A DNA stretch of 64,000 nt from Daphnia carinata. Lineage: Eukaryota; Arthropoda; Branchiopoda; Diplostraca; Daphniidae. This document shows, piece by piece, positions 50,401-62,564 of the stretch. The number at the start of each line of letters is the position of its first letter. Positions within the stretch are counted from its first letter, which is position 1. The stretch covers positions 1,364,001 to 1,428,000 of the forward strand of contig NC_081340.1 of NCBI RefSeq assembly GCF_022539665.2, given 5' to 3'. Under the pieces are notes generated by a model. The model was not told where the DNA came from, did not search any database, and saw only the letters and a program-made list of their open reading frames with translations. A program made the translations under genes and the position numbers.

Positions 50401-51771
50401 CTCCAATTTTTATCTCGCCTTTTGCTTTCGTCTAGAAAACAATCTGTTGGAGAAATGCAAAAGGTGTGTTTTCGTCTACGATTTCTCACCAAGTAGTTGT
50501 TTCTTCTTCTTTTTTTTTTTTTTACCACCCAGATGGTTCGGCAACAGGGTCCAAAGATTTTTTTTTTTTTTTTTTGAAGAGGGGGTTAGAGTTTAAAAAA
50601 TAAAACTTGAGCAGCCATTGACAGCTACAGACTTTGCATGGCTGCGTGTGTGTTCTATCTCTAGTGGACTTGTTTTCTTTCCATCGTTTTCTATTACTAA
50701 AAAACTAGCGAGACAGAAACCAAAAGAGAGAGAGAGAGAGAGAGAAAGATAGATAGTCAACAAACAAAACATAAAAAAAAAAGGAATCGATTTGTTGACT
50801 GCCAGGATCACAGCTGTATAATATACACAAGCCTCGGTCTCTCCTTCTCCGCGCTGCTTCGCTTGACAGACTTGAACGCACATCTTCGTTGTCGTGTCGT
50901 CCTCGTCTAATTGATGTTCGATTTTCATTTTTTTTTTTTTTAACCCCATAGAAGAGAGTCAAAAAAGAAGAAGAATGATTTTTAAGCGACTCCTCCCCGA
51001 GTTCACAACCAACTTTGTATGCGAGTCTTCAAAAGAAAATCAAAGGCAAGAAACCCCCCTGCTTCAGAATTATTTTTTTTTTTTGTTTTCTGAAATGGAC
51101 CCACTTGACCCGCGTCAGGGCTCTCTGGTGAAACTCCTTCCAACAAGTTTCATACTAAAAGCACTCATGTCGATCCTCAAGAACATGTACTTGTCCAAGC
51201 ATCTCCACCCGAAAAAAAATCTTGGGACAGCGTTAGAAAATGAGCACAGACGAATACAACTGGTAAATAGTAAACCACAACAATTCGTTCGTATGTGTGA
51301 ACATTTTGGAAAAATCGCCATTCTTATCTTCACGGTGGGGGTAGAAGAATTAAAAAAAAACAAAAAAACAAACTGTAGCCAAGCCGACGACGCGGGGCCA
51401 AAAACGGATATAGCACCGCTCACCGCTGTCGAAGCGATCCATCAATCGCAGTATGTATTTCCAGCAGCTATGAAGAGACTAGTCGAACATTGAAATGCAA
51501 TATATACACACGCCAGTGGTGATGAAAATGGAGAGAACGGGAAAAAAAAAAAAAAAAAAAAAAAATGCTGAAAAATGGAAATTCATCTGTTTTCAGTCAC
51601 CTCCCTCTTTTTTTTTTCTAAGTTCATATTCCCTCCTGTTTTTTATGGTACAAAATATAGCAAATATCAGCTGTTGCTTGTATATGACTTTGACTAATGA
51701 GTCTATCGCCCGGCGTCGCCACCGTAGTCATTAACAGTTGGCACACCACATCGAAGATTTTGAAATGAGCC

Positions 51772-51802
<31 letters not shown>

Positions 51803-52130
51803 AAACTGAGAAGAAGAAAGAAAGAAATAAAAAAGCAAAAAAAAGAAAATATGTAGGAGGGATGGAATACTTGTCACCGTTCCATCAAATGGCTGATTGT
51901 TCCTCGCACCGTCAGGACACTTATCGCCCTATCGGATCACCTTTCCGCTAGATATAGGCACCGTGAAGCCGGACGAACCCGAAGACCATACAACTGACAC
52001 TTTGCTGCTAGACTGGCCAGTTGAATGTGAAAAATTTTTCTTTACGGGAGAACTACGAGAATGAGAAATGGGAAATAACACGAAATAGTTCGAACGATTT
52101 GCCCGTCACTTAGCAAGTTCATTTGACTCG

Positions 52131-52163
<33 letters not shown>

Positions 52164-52752
52164 GCTCCTTTAAATTTTTTGGGGTTTTTTTTTGACTAGG
52201 AGAAAGAGATGACGGCCAGCATCAAAACGGTTTCGTCTTTCCAAGTGGCTATAGAAAAGTCATCGAGTATAGACTGGAACAACTAAAAAAGAAAGAAAAA
52301 AAAAAAAAGTAAGAAGGGGACGCTTAGGGCGGTCATCTGCAATTAGCATCGGCGCTGCTATTCGTTGGAAACGTTTCGTGTTTTTAAAGAGCCTCATAAA
52401 CTACCGGCTCGACAGTCAACGCTTCTTTATTCAGATTACTAACTCTTTTTCTTTCTTTTTGTTTTTTTTTTTTTTTTTCTAGCGTTTTCATCGGAATTGG
52501 GTCTTACACCGGACGTCAGACTTTTAGTGATCGATAATGTGGATATGTGGACTAGAAAACCGATTAACCGGGACGCAAATGTTTGTTTCATTCCTCCCGG
52601 CGGGATCGATGGCGGAATGATGGAGGGGAGCCAACCCGAAAGAGAAGAAAAAATAAAAGTATAATAAAAAAAAAAAAAGAAAAAAGAAAAGGGAAACGTT
52701 GATGAGTTTGACCCAGGAGTTTGATTAACAACTGGCGTGATCCACAGCGTTC

Positions 52753-52783
<31 letters not shown>

Positions 52784-53686
52784 GCATATGTGTAATGTAT
52801 GCATACAAGGCCGCCGCGTGCTGATTGCAATGACGTCTTCCATTATCATATGACGCCTTCTACATCCAACTTTCTTTTTTTTTTTTTTTTTTTCTGTTGT
52901 TTATTTTTCTTTATTTCTCTACGTTTGTATTTTGTAATAACAACAATCGTCCGGAGGGCGGGAGGTTTTATTCATTGGACAATGAGCCCTGCGGACAGTC
53001 CCAATCTACACCGTTCGATTGCCCAAAAAAAAAAAGGGCCATGATAATCGATGGAAATCGATTCGGCGTTTGTCTCCCCAATGAGGGTCTAATCTAAAAG
53101 CCGAGGACCCGACAGCCATTTATTACCAGTCGCAAGGGGTTTTCGTTCACGGGGCTCTGAATACCTCCACTCTAGCATTACCAACAGCCGGCAGCGATAT
53201 AATAAACTTCAAAAGTTCGATACTAATCTACGGATTCGGTAGAAAAACTCATACCTACACCCTCGTCCCTTTGTTTAAAAAAAAAAATAATAATAATAAT
53301 AATAAAATTGAGAAAAATTCAATAAAATGTATTTAAAGCATTCCGATGTTGTTGTTTTTTTTTTTTTTTTTTTTTTTTAAATATGTTAAGACGTGAACTG
53401 TTGACAAGTGGAGGAAACAAAAAGCAAGTACGTAGTTAACAGTACGCACCATTGCAGATCGGAATGCTCTTCGTCTTTTAGGGGGCATTTTTTTTTTTTT
53501 TTTTTTTTGAAACGTTCCACCAAAAGCGCCACGCTCGCAAAGCGGATGGAACGCGGAGGCAAGTCTCTTTGAGGGAGAGGAGGCGCTTGCGTCGATTTTC
53601 TCGTCGCCATGGCAACACCCTTCAGCGCAAAGAGGAACGAAAAAAAAAAAAAAAAAACTTGCAACCACAGACCGACCAAGTTCTCC

Positions 53687-53721
53687 TCAGTCTGTTGGTG
53701 CTGCTGGAACGGAGAGGTACT
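53687..53721 (+). promoter_or_regulatory. Second core promoter: Inr + MTE-like + near-DPE, TATA-less
   Basis: TCAGTC at 53687-53692 places A+1 at 53689. At +18 to +27 (53706-53715) GGAACGGAGA matches 7 of 10 positions of the motif ten element CSARCSSAAC, all seven contiguous. At +28 to +33 (53716-53721) GGTACT matches 5 of 6 DPE positions. No TATA box is visible. It lies 349 bp upstream of the ATG of the signal-peptide exon at 54038, and a short uORF (ATG at 53867, 9 codons) lies between them. Confidence 0.55.
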
Positions 53722-54037
53722 CTTCTTTTTTTTTTGCTGGCTGGCTCTCGTTTTGTTTTTTGATTGATCGCGCTCTGTTTATTTTTCCCGTTGGTTGTTG
53801 TGGACTTTGGAACACCCATTTCTCTTTCGATTGTGTTTTTCGATCGTCTATTTTCGTGGCCAGACATGAATGGCTATTTGAACGTCGTGAATTAACTGCA
53901 TTTGGCCGACAGTTGCTGTTGTCGCCCTTTTTGAAAACTCGTCGTTTTTTGTTTGTCTGTCACACTGGAAGTGATATAGTGTTCCAAATCGATATATTTT
54001 CAAGAAAGGAAATATACAAACGAAAAGGAAAATACCA

Positions 54038-54128
54038 ATGCGACTGACTACAAACAAGGCGTCGGGCTGGCTCACTCGGCTGGTCCTGACCGCCGCCCTT
54101 CTTCTCTCGGAATATGCCGCCGCTAATG
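54038..54128 (+). CDS. Signal-peptide first exon of a downstream gene, possibly a tandem Robo paralogue (partial)
   Basis: This exon encodes 30 residues plus one base. MRLTTNKASGWLTR is followed by a hydrophobic core (LVLTAALLL) and a small-residue cleavage region (AAAN), an ideal signal peptide. The ATG is in good context (ATACCAATG). It ends in phase 1 at AATG|GTACGA, a weaker donor than robo's. Like robo exon 1 it ends in Asn followed by a split Gly codon in phase 1. It lies 8.8 kb downstream of the robo stop in the same orientation, with its own core promoter. The next exon was not found in the remaining 9.9 kb, so identity cannot be proved; another secreted or Ig-family gene is possible. 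Confidence 0.5.
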
Positions 54129-57100
54129 GTACGAATAAAAAACAAATATCTCCTCTATATATTTACACATGCATTATGCATATTTAGTAGATTTCTCTTC
54201 TTCCTTCTTCTTCTTTGTGGGCATGTTTCTTTGGCGTGATAAATGATCCCGAAACCGTTATCGATCGTTTAAGGCTTGTTTGCGTCTTGTGCCACACGGT
54301 TCTATAACATCGCCGGGGGGAGGGTGTCTCCCGTACTGGAACACGGCCAGGCTATCGTTCTATATCGGGTACTTGTGAACAGAATTCTTGTTGAAGTGGA
54401 TGGAACTTGGGTTTGTTTTTTTTTTTTTTTTAGCAGAAACGGCAAGTTTTTGTGTGTCGACATCAGTTGCCGCCACCGCCCGCCCTTCCCACCATTGCCG
54501 ACATCGGCGGGAATAATAATATGTGAAAGAAAAAAAAAAAAAATCGGACTGTCATTGGGGCTATCTTTAAAAATAAAAACCCTGCCACGCCTCTTTGATT
54601 TCTACAAAAGTCCATCTGTTTTTCTTAGCGAACAGTTTTTTTTTTTTTTTTTTTTTGCACGTCTCTTGTCCTCGGGTACCGAATGGCAAATGAACGAGGT
54701 GTGTCCCTTGCGATGCGGCATGGAGCAGATGGCCACGGGCATAGATGATTTCCGATGGTTATAAGGATTTGACGTATTCAATGAAAGAAAAAGCCAAGCG
54801 TTAGCGCTCGAAAAAAAAAAAATGGGAATCGACATGGTTTGACGTTTGTCAGTTGTAACGGGAAGAGAGAGAGAGGGGGGGGGGGGTTTCGACTGTGTTC
54901 ATAGCCACCCATCATTTTCTAAGCAAAAAAAAAAAAAAAAAAAAAAAATGCAACAAAAAGATTGTGACTTGGAACAAATGGGATTCCAACGGAGGATGCC
55001 TGCCACTTAACTCTGTTTCTCTTTTACATCTCTCCCCCTCCTTTAGAGAGGGCAAAGGAGGTTATTTTTCTATTTGATTTCCTTTTTCTTTAACTTGATT
55101 GACCTTCGGGGAGACCAAATAGCAGCAGAGGGTTCACCTGTCCAAACTGAAGAGACAAGCTAAAGAGAGGCTGACAGCTCTGTTCGTTTTTCTTTTTTTC
55201 TTTTTCAGTTTTCTTCGTTTTTATTTATTTATGATTTTTACATTTCCCAGAGTTGTATTTTGTCAAACAGCAACGGTGTGCTCGGATCAATTCAACTCCG
55301 ATCACGACATGGTTCTAAAACGCAACGATCCGTCACAACTTGTCGGCTAGACTTTGAAAATTATTGTTTCCGACAATCTCGACCAGTGCTTTTTAAAAAA
55401 CAACAAAAAAAAAAACTATTGTTACCAGCATCAACAGTTTTATTTTTCTCTCTCTCTCTGCGTGGTTGCTTCGTTTTACGACTTATGCGAGTCCAAAATA
55501 AAAATGTCAAAACGCCTAGAAGCATATAGGCAAGGCTACTGGGAAAAAAACAAAAAACAATTTGTTCGGCTAGCTCTCTTGCCGACTAGATCCAATTGCA
55601 ATTCTTTCGTTATGTGTGTGTGTGTGTGTGTGCACGGTGTTTTATTTCGTAGTAAGTGAAGGGAAAAGAGGCGACGAAGAAATGCGTGTTCTTCCGATTG
55701 GCAACACAACACCCCCTCTGTGCTGCGCTGGTCCTTTTTTATTTGAAAAGGGAAAGAAGGAAGACGAGTGCTTTCCCTTGTAATTTTTTCTCTCTATAAA
55801 TATAAAGAGAAGGCCTAGACCAGCTGTTCAATTGCTGTCGTAAAATTCTTTTCGGTCATAGGGAAAAGTTACAACAACAAACACAAAATGTGTATAAAGA
55901 GAAGAAGAAGAAGAAGAAGAAGAACGCTTGGCTTTTTGAAATATCTTATGGTGGTGGTACACCTTGTGATTTATGATTCAAATGACTTTGAGCCCAGTGG
56001 GTCCACCCCACAAAACGGACCTGCCTTTGCGCTCTGCACTCGAAATGCAATGGCAAGCTCGGGAGGGGGGGGGGGGGGCCAGCTTGTTTGTGATTGCGAC
56101 GTTTCATATGACACAGTCTGACGGCTGGTCTGTTTCTCTTCGTGTGAATTTTGATCGATATTAGGTCGCATAGAGAAAAAAAAAAAAAATAAAAACGAAG
56201 ACTGTCGGAACTCTTGCGGAAACCTCGCGGAAAGTGGGTAAAGAGGGTGAGCCATCTGCTCAAACTCACACAATAAAACCCAGTAACAACATGGGGGATG
56301 GACGCAAAAAAAAAAAAAAAAATACCTCGTCCAGCAAGTCATCAATAGCCCGCCGGGTTCTGAAAAAAAAAAAAAAGAAAAGAAAATTGTAGAGCGCTCG
56401 TTTTCAATAAGTATTACGGTTAAAAAAGAAAAGAAAAACAACCCGTTTTCGTCCACCGGCAGATTGAACACAAAAGGGGGGGGGGGGGATATAGAAGAGC
56501 TCATTAGACTTTTAACTCGACCGTCTGTGGGCGTGTACACGACGTCTTACGACTACCACCATTATCTTTTGTTCGTTTTTTTTTTTTTTTTTTTTTTCGC
56601 TGAGGCGCGTGTTGCGTTTAAACTTAACGGGGAGTCTTCATTCGGTACGACCTAAATCAGCACGCGGCACAACGCAAACGCAAGCAACCAACACGACCTG
56701 AATGCAAGGTGGAACCGATTGGGACCTGTTCGGTCTTTATCTCTTCTTTTTTTTTTTTTTCTCGCTAGCAGCTTCAAACTAAAAGAGTGGAAAACGCACA
56801 CGGACAATGAGAGGTTGAGACAGGGCATTAGACACGCATCATTGTACCTAAAAAAAAAAAAAACTAAGAATAAAAAGAGAAGCTTATCACTTGTCGCCTT
56901 CATCGCGATAACTGGACGCTAGAAAAAAAAAAAAATAAAATAAAATTATCTTTTGAAAGCTGGCTGCTGTCGAGAAATCAACCGAAAAACGTCAAAGAAA
57001 GTGTTAAGTTACTTTGTGTTTCCAGTTGCTTTTTTTTTTTTTTGGTGATTTTCTTCAAGACGGCCATATTTGGGAGTGGCCAGCGCTCCGATGCGCGTTT

Positions 57101-59429
57101 TTTTTTTTTTTTTTTTGACGGCTCTAAAAAAAAAAAAAAACCCCGGTTCTTTTTCGATTTTGAAAACAAAGATGGTGATTTAATATTAAATAGTTGGAAG
57201 GACTCGGTACGCAGACAAACTCGACTACACCAGCCATCGTAAAAATTGAAAATGATGATGGATGCGTGTGCGCTTCTTGCTTCGCGTTCATTTTTTTTTT
57301 TTTTTTTTTTCTTTTTTTTTTTGAAAGAAAGAAAAAGCGTTAGCGCAATAATCGCACCGTTGCATACACGCCCTAAAACAGTTGGCAACGTTCTTCCAGC
57401 GTTCACTTCCATCCGCAAAAATAAAAATAAGAAAAAAAAAACAAAAAACAAAAAAAGAAAACAACAACAGTTGAAAAGAAAATGTTCTTATCGCTGTCTT
57501 TGAACGCGTGAATTAAAAAAAAAAGAGAGAAGAAAAATGGCGGATAATGATGAGACGCATTCTTCGAATGACGCTCAACTCAACATCCCCTTTAACCAAG
57601 TGTTGGAGAGGCAAGAAAAAAAAAAAAAGAAAATACTCGCACCTCTCGAGGAATTACACAAAAAAAAAATAGAAATGGCTGCGCGGCTTGATCCTCTAAG
57701 ATAAAGAGAAAAAGAAAAAAAAAAATTGCTGATGGTAGTGATGTGGCACTCTTTTTTTTTTTTTTTTATATATTTTTTTTTTATCTAGTTCCTTGTTCGC
57801 GTTCCACTCGTTCCTCTTGCATAAGTTTAACACTTGGCTTTTTCTTGCGTTTTTTTTTTTTTTTTTGATTATTTTATTTTATCCCCACGAGTTTCCTAAT
57901 AAGGGAATGAAATAGGCAGCGCTCGCTTCAGGTATGAGAAGTGTGAATCGTGGTGATTTGACAACTTGAAGCCGGTAGCGTTGCAACACGGTGCGTGGTG
58001 CGTGCTAGATCTATTTTATCATTCTTCTCCAGCCTTTCTCTCTCTCTCTCTCTCTCTCCTTCTCCCTCTCTCCATTTCTTCTTCTTTTTTTTTTTTTTTT
58101 TTCTATCTTGTCTTATATTGATGACGCTCTTCTATCCAACTCATAACAATCATCATCAAAGTAATAAAAGAAAGGGACGGAGCGTGTGTGCGTGATGGCT
58201 CACCTTTTAGTTTTCTCTCGTCTTGTGTCTATCAGGTCGCGCCGAAGAATGAAAGGGGAGCAAACACGGAAATAGTGTCGCCCCTTCTTCTTCGGCATTC
58301 ATTTATGAACGTCATCCCTTTTTTTTTCTGACGGGGCTTTACGTATAGGCCAAAAAAAAAAAAAAAAAAGGTTTGTTCTTTTAGGCATTGATAACCATCA
58401 ACTGGAAAACAAAGAGCGTTAGAGGGGGGGGGGGGGAACCAGTTGAGCAAGACACACACGAAAAGGCGAGAGTTTTTTTTTTTTGTTTTATTTTTTACCT
58501 ATATAGTCGTAGATATAGGCTATTACTATTTTAGATAGCTGTGGGTGGGCATCAGTTTGGCCTCTCTTGTCCATATATGCGTAGCTGGAGGAAACCCTAT
58601 GATTAGCATTCATCAGGCAAACACATCTTTTTCTCGAGATCCTGAGCGCCAACACCCTTCCACTGGCCGTCGATTCGATTCATTATGAACGCTCCTCTCT
58701 CTTTCTTTCTCACTCTCTCTCTATGGAAACGAATGCAACGAAAACGCGTTTGGAGGGCCCCCGAATCGATAATAAAATGAATTTGAAAAAAAATACGGAC
58801 AACGCCTCGAGATCATTATCGTTGTAAGCTCGTTTTGGCGGACGCCTGTTTCCTCTCCGCACATGATCGATGGCTGTTCTTTTTGCAATTGAACTACTGC
58901 CTTTGGGCGCCGCTTGCGCCTAACTCTGTTGCGTCATTTTTGAAAAAAAAAAAAAATAAAATAAAATAAAATACGTGTGTGTAGAGTAGAGTACGACGGT
59001 AATGCAAGACGTGGCAAAGCACAGGGGGGAAATCAATAGGTAAACAAATGACTGTGCGATGCCCTTTGGGTTTTCTATTGCGTCTCTCTCTCTTTCTCTC
59101 TCCTTACGGAACAAGACTCGAGGAGAACTTTCATCCGGCTCGAGGTAGTACCTCCTGACTAAAGCGCCTTGCATATTTCAACACATTCAAACCGAATTGA
59201 GCCAAAGAGAGAAACGAGAAAGGGAAGAGAGGAGAGAGAGAGAGGGGGGGGAGAGAAGGAAGTAAGAGGGGATGGACCAAAAGAGAGCTAGGAATCCTTC
59301 TGATGGAGATGGATGGGAAATGGGGTGCGCAGCAGCAGCATAACGTTAACTGAAGAAGAAGTTTGAAAAAAAAAAAGGGGGAGAGAAAATAAAATAAGAA
59401 GAAGATGAAGAAGAAGATCTTTTGAAAAA

Positions 59430-59462
<33 letters not shown>

Positions 59463-60393
59463 AACTCTCGTGAGCCAGTCGACGTTCATTTCCTCCGGCA
59501 TTCCTTCTCTTCTCAATTTTTTGTTGTCCATGCTCTTCCATGCCTTCGATTCTAAGCTCATTCTCTGTCTCTTCTTTCACGATGTTTTTTTTTTTTTTTT
59601 TTTTTTATTTTTATTTTTTATTTTGCTAACACTGCGAACGACTAGCCGCTAGTCATTGTGTTAAGAACCAGTATAAATATCCATACGCACACACATACAC
59701 ATACACATACACATAAGAGTGGGAAAAGGGATGGCCACACAACTCCTGGCTGTGCGTCCAACATATATGTTCCAGCCCACTTTCTCCTTTTTTTTTTTCT
59801 TTTGAAACTTTCTTCTGCACCCCTTACCCACCCATGATGTGTGTGTATATATATATATATATATATACAGAAAAATATATATGAGCATAAACAAACGCAA
59901 TGCGTGTGTTAGTCCAAGAGAGAAACCCATCAAAACAAGGCCTACAGCGAAGATGAGCGCAAAGAGAAACGGCAAGAAAAAAAAAAAAAAAATGTGTCTC
60001 GGGTTTTTTTTTTTTTTTTTTTTTTTAGCTTCGGTTGTGGGTTGCTTTTTCTTTTGTTTCTCGAATAAATAATTTTTGTAAAAAGTCAAACTAAAGAAAG
60101 AAAGAAAGAAAGAAAAGAGAGAGACGAGGGTTTTTTTTTTTTTCTTTTTTCCTTATGAATGCCCGGCCGTTGTTCCAGACGATCGGTTAGCGTACAAGCC
60201 ACTTCCTAGTTCCTGTTTATTGCCCGACTTCATCATGTCGACGACCAGAAATCGTCCCAGTGCCTGTCTTGTGTCGTCCGTGACGACGACGCGCCATCCA
60301 GCTAGGCACCCACAAGATAAACATGTCTCTCCTAAAGTCCTTGCCGATGCCCAAGAATGCTGCCGGCGCCGCCTTCTACTCACTACACACTTC

Positions 60394-60429
<36 letters not shown>

Positions 60430-60600
60430 TTGTTCTCTTGTGCGCATTTTCATTCCTTTTGTCCATACACAGCCAAAAAAAGAGAAGAAAAATAAAAACG
60501 ACAAGTAAGCTCTTTTGTCGTTCCAAAAAATTCTATTTGGGAGTGGAAAAAAAAAAAAAAAAGTCCTGCTTTTCTTCGATGGACCGTCCAACACTTGACA

Positions 60601-60638
<38 letters not shown>

Positions 60639-61143
60639 CGTGGAGGTTTTGGGTTCTCCGGTTTTTACCTCTCTTCACTCTTCTACACAGTCTTTTCCAT
60701 ATCTCATTTTTTTTTTTTGCTGGGCAACGCTTGAATAATAAAATACGTTGCCGCCCCTGCTACTCTTGGTTCTCGCCGCCAATTGTTTGCCCTTTTTAAA
60801 AGAACCAAATATTATGCAAAAAAAAAAAAATAATAATAAAGAAGAAAAAAAAAAAAAACAGAACGAAGAAGAACAAAAAAAAAAAAATGAAGCGTGTTTT
60901 AAAATGATGGAGAAGAAAAAACATCGACGGAAAACGCCCAACCTTCGTTCCTTTTTTTTTTTTTTTTTTTCGTGATGTATTTAAAGTAAAAAAAAAAAAA
61001 AAAAAAAAGAAATGCCATCCATCAAGTTTGAGGATGGAGTAAAAAGCCAAGACGAGTTATTTTATTTCGGGACTTGTCTAGTCAACGTGCTCATGTTTGT
61101 TGTTGGCGTTCTTTTTGACGGACGAGTTAAAGAAAATGGAGGG

Positions 61144-61146
<3 letters not shown>

Positions 61147-61177
<31 letters not shown>
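61147..61177. repeat. (AG)15 microsatellite
   Basis: This is a perfect purine dinucleotide tract in the putative first intron of the downstream gene. Confidence 0.9.
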
Positions 61178-61180
<3 letters not shown>

Positions 61181-62529
61181 GAGTAGGGTCCGTCCGCACG
61201 GCCAGTTGGTGGGTGGAAAAAAAAAAAACAAACAAAACAAGCCGAGCGTCTCTCGTCTGTTAGCGAACCACCCAACTAGCGTTGCGCGTCGTGTCTCATG
61301 GCATCACGACCAGCACACACATGTTCGTGTACTCATCGTTTTTTTTTTTTTTTTAGAAAAAAAGAAATATATAGTGGGGGGGGGGGGGGGGGGCTATAGT
61401 ACCAACTGTTGGTCCCATTCATTGCCATCGCACACACACACACCACGTAAAGCTCGTAATGTGAGAAAATAAGGGAAAAAAAAATAGGCTGTTGATGTGA
61501 CGGAGTGAAAAAAAAAATAAAAGTCTATATGACAACAACGTACATGAAAAAAAACAGAGAAATCGATGGAGAAGTCGAGGCATCAATCACGTCATGCACG
61601 GAGAGTAGGCTACCCCTATGCTGATTGGATGTCATGTGTGCGTATAATGTCATCATCGATGTGACAACAGGAGAATCACGTTGAAAAACAGCTCCATTTC
61701 ATCCACCCACCCCCCCCCCCCCCTTATATTTTCCTAACATCCGCCGGCCGTGTCCGTCAGCAATCTGGGGGCGTGCGTGTGTGTCACCAACGCCGCCCCC
61801 CCCTCTCTTACTTCGTCGTCCCCCCCCCCCTTCTTTTTATACGTCGCCACGAAAGCTGTCAGAGCCATGTGAACGCAACTGCTGACTTGAAATCAATGCC
61901 GACAAAACAACAATGAGCGCTCATGCATCAGACGGCCAGAGAGGATGTTAGACCCCCAGTTTCCTTCTTCTTTCTCCCCTGGCCCTTTTTTTTTTTTTTT
62001 TTTTTTTATCCCTTTTTTTTTTTTTTTTTCTTTCACTTTTTCCTGATTCTATTTATGGGGATGTGGACAATAACAAGCGTGCGTTATATTCAATGAATTG
62101 ACACGCACAGCCGCCGATAGATTCGTCAGACAGACGTCCCGAATGCAAATGCAAGCGGAAATGTGCCCATATCTCTCTATCCATCGAATCCCTCCTCCCC
62201 CCCCCCCCCCCCTCATCTTTCTCTCGGACCTACGCCATCGCTCGCCCAGGAGTCAGGAAAGAAAGAGAGACGTTTCGCATTACCGTCATATCCCCCCCCC
62301 CCCCCCTCTTTCTGTGACTTTTTTTTAACGTTGACCTCGTAATTTTTCTATTTGCTTTGAAAAATGTCGAGTTCCAACTGGCGTCGCACGCGCCACAACC
62401 AGCGCCGTCTATGCGGCGGTAGGTCGTGTGTGTGTGTGTGTGTATGCTCATTGATCTGATTGATTTGCCTACCCCCCCCCCTCTCGTCTCTTATAGAACA
62501 AAACTGATGTGAAAGATGGAAACAACAGA

Positions 62530-62564
62530 GAGGGATATCCGTCTATTATTGACGGATATCCCTC
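62530..62564. repeat. Perfect 14-bp hairpin
   Basis: GAGGGATATCCGTC (62530-62543) and its exact reverse complement (62551-62564) enclose a 7-nt loop, TATTATT. It is too short for a typical pre-miRNA. It lies in the putative first intron of the downstream gene. Confidence 0.7.

Larger units (their letters stand above)
45531..53688. other. Intergenic region between robo and the downstream promoter
   Basis: No recognised gene. From about 46340 to 47720 it is AT-rich, poorer in long homopolymers, and built of diverged repeats that include a fold-back element. 47767-49100 is ordinary mixed sequence with short open frames only. A 172-codon open frame at 50975-51493 has no recognised domain. Poly-A and poly-T runs resume after 49170, for example 51772-51800. 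Confidence 0.6.
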
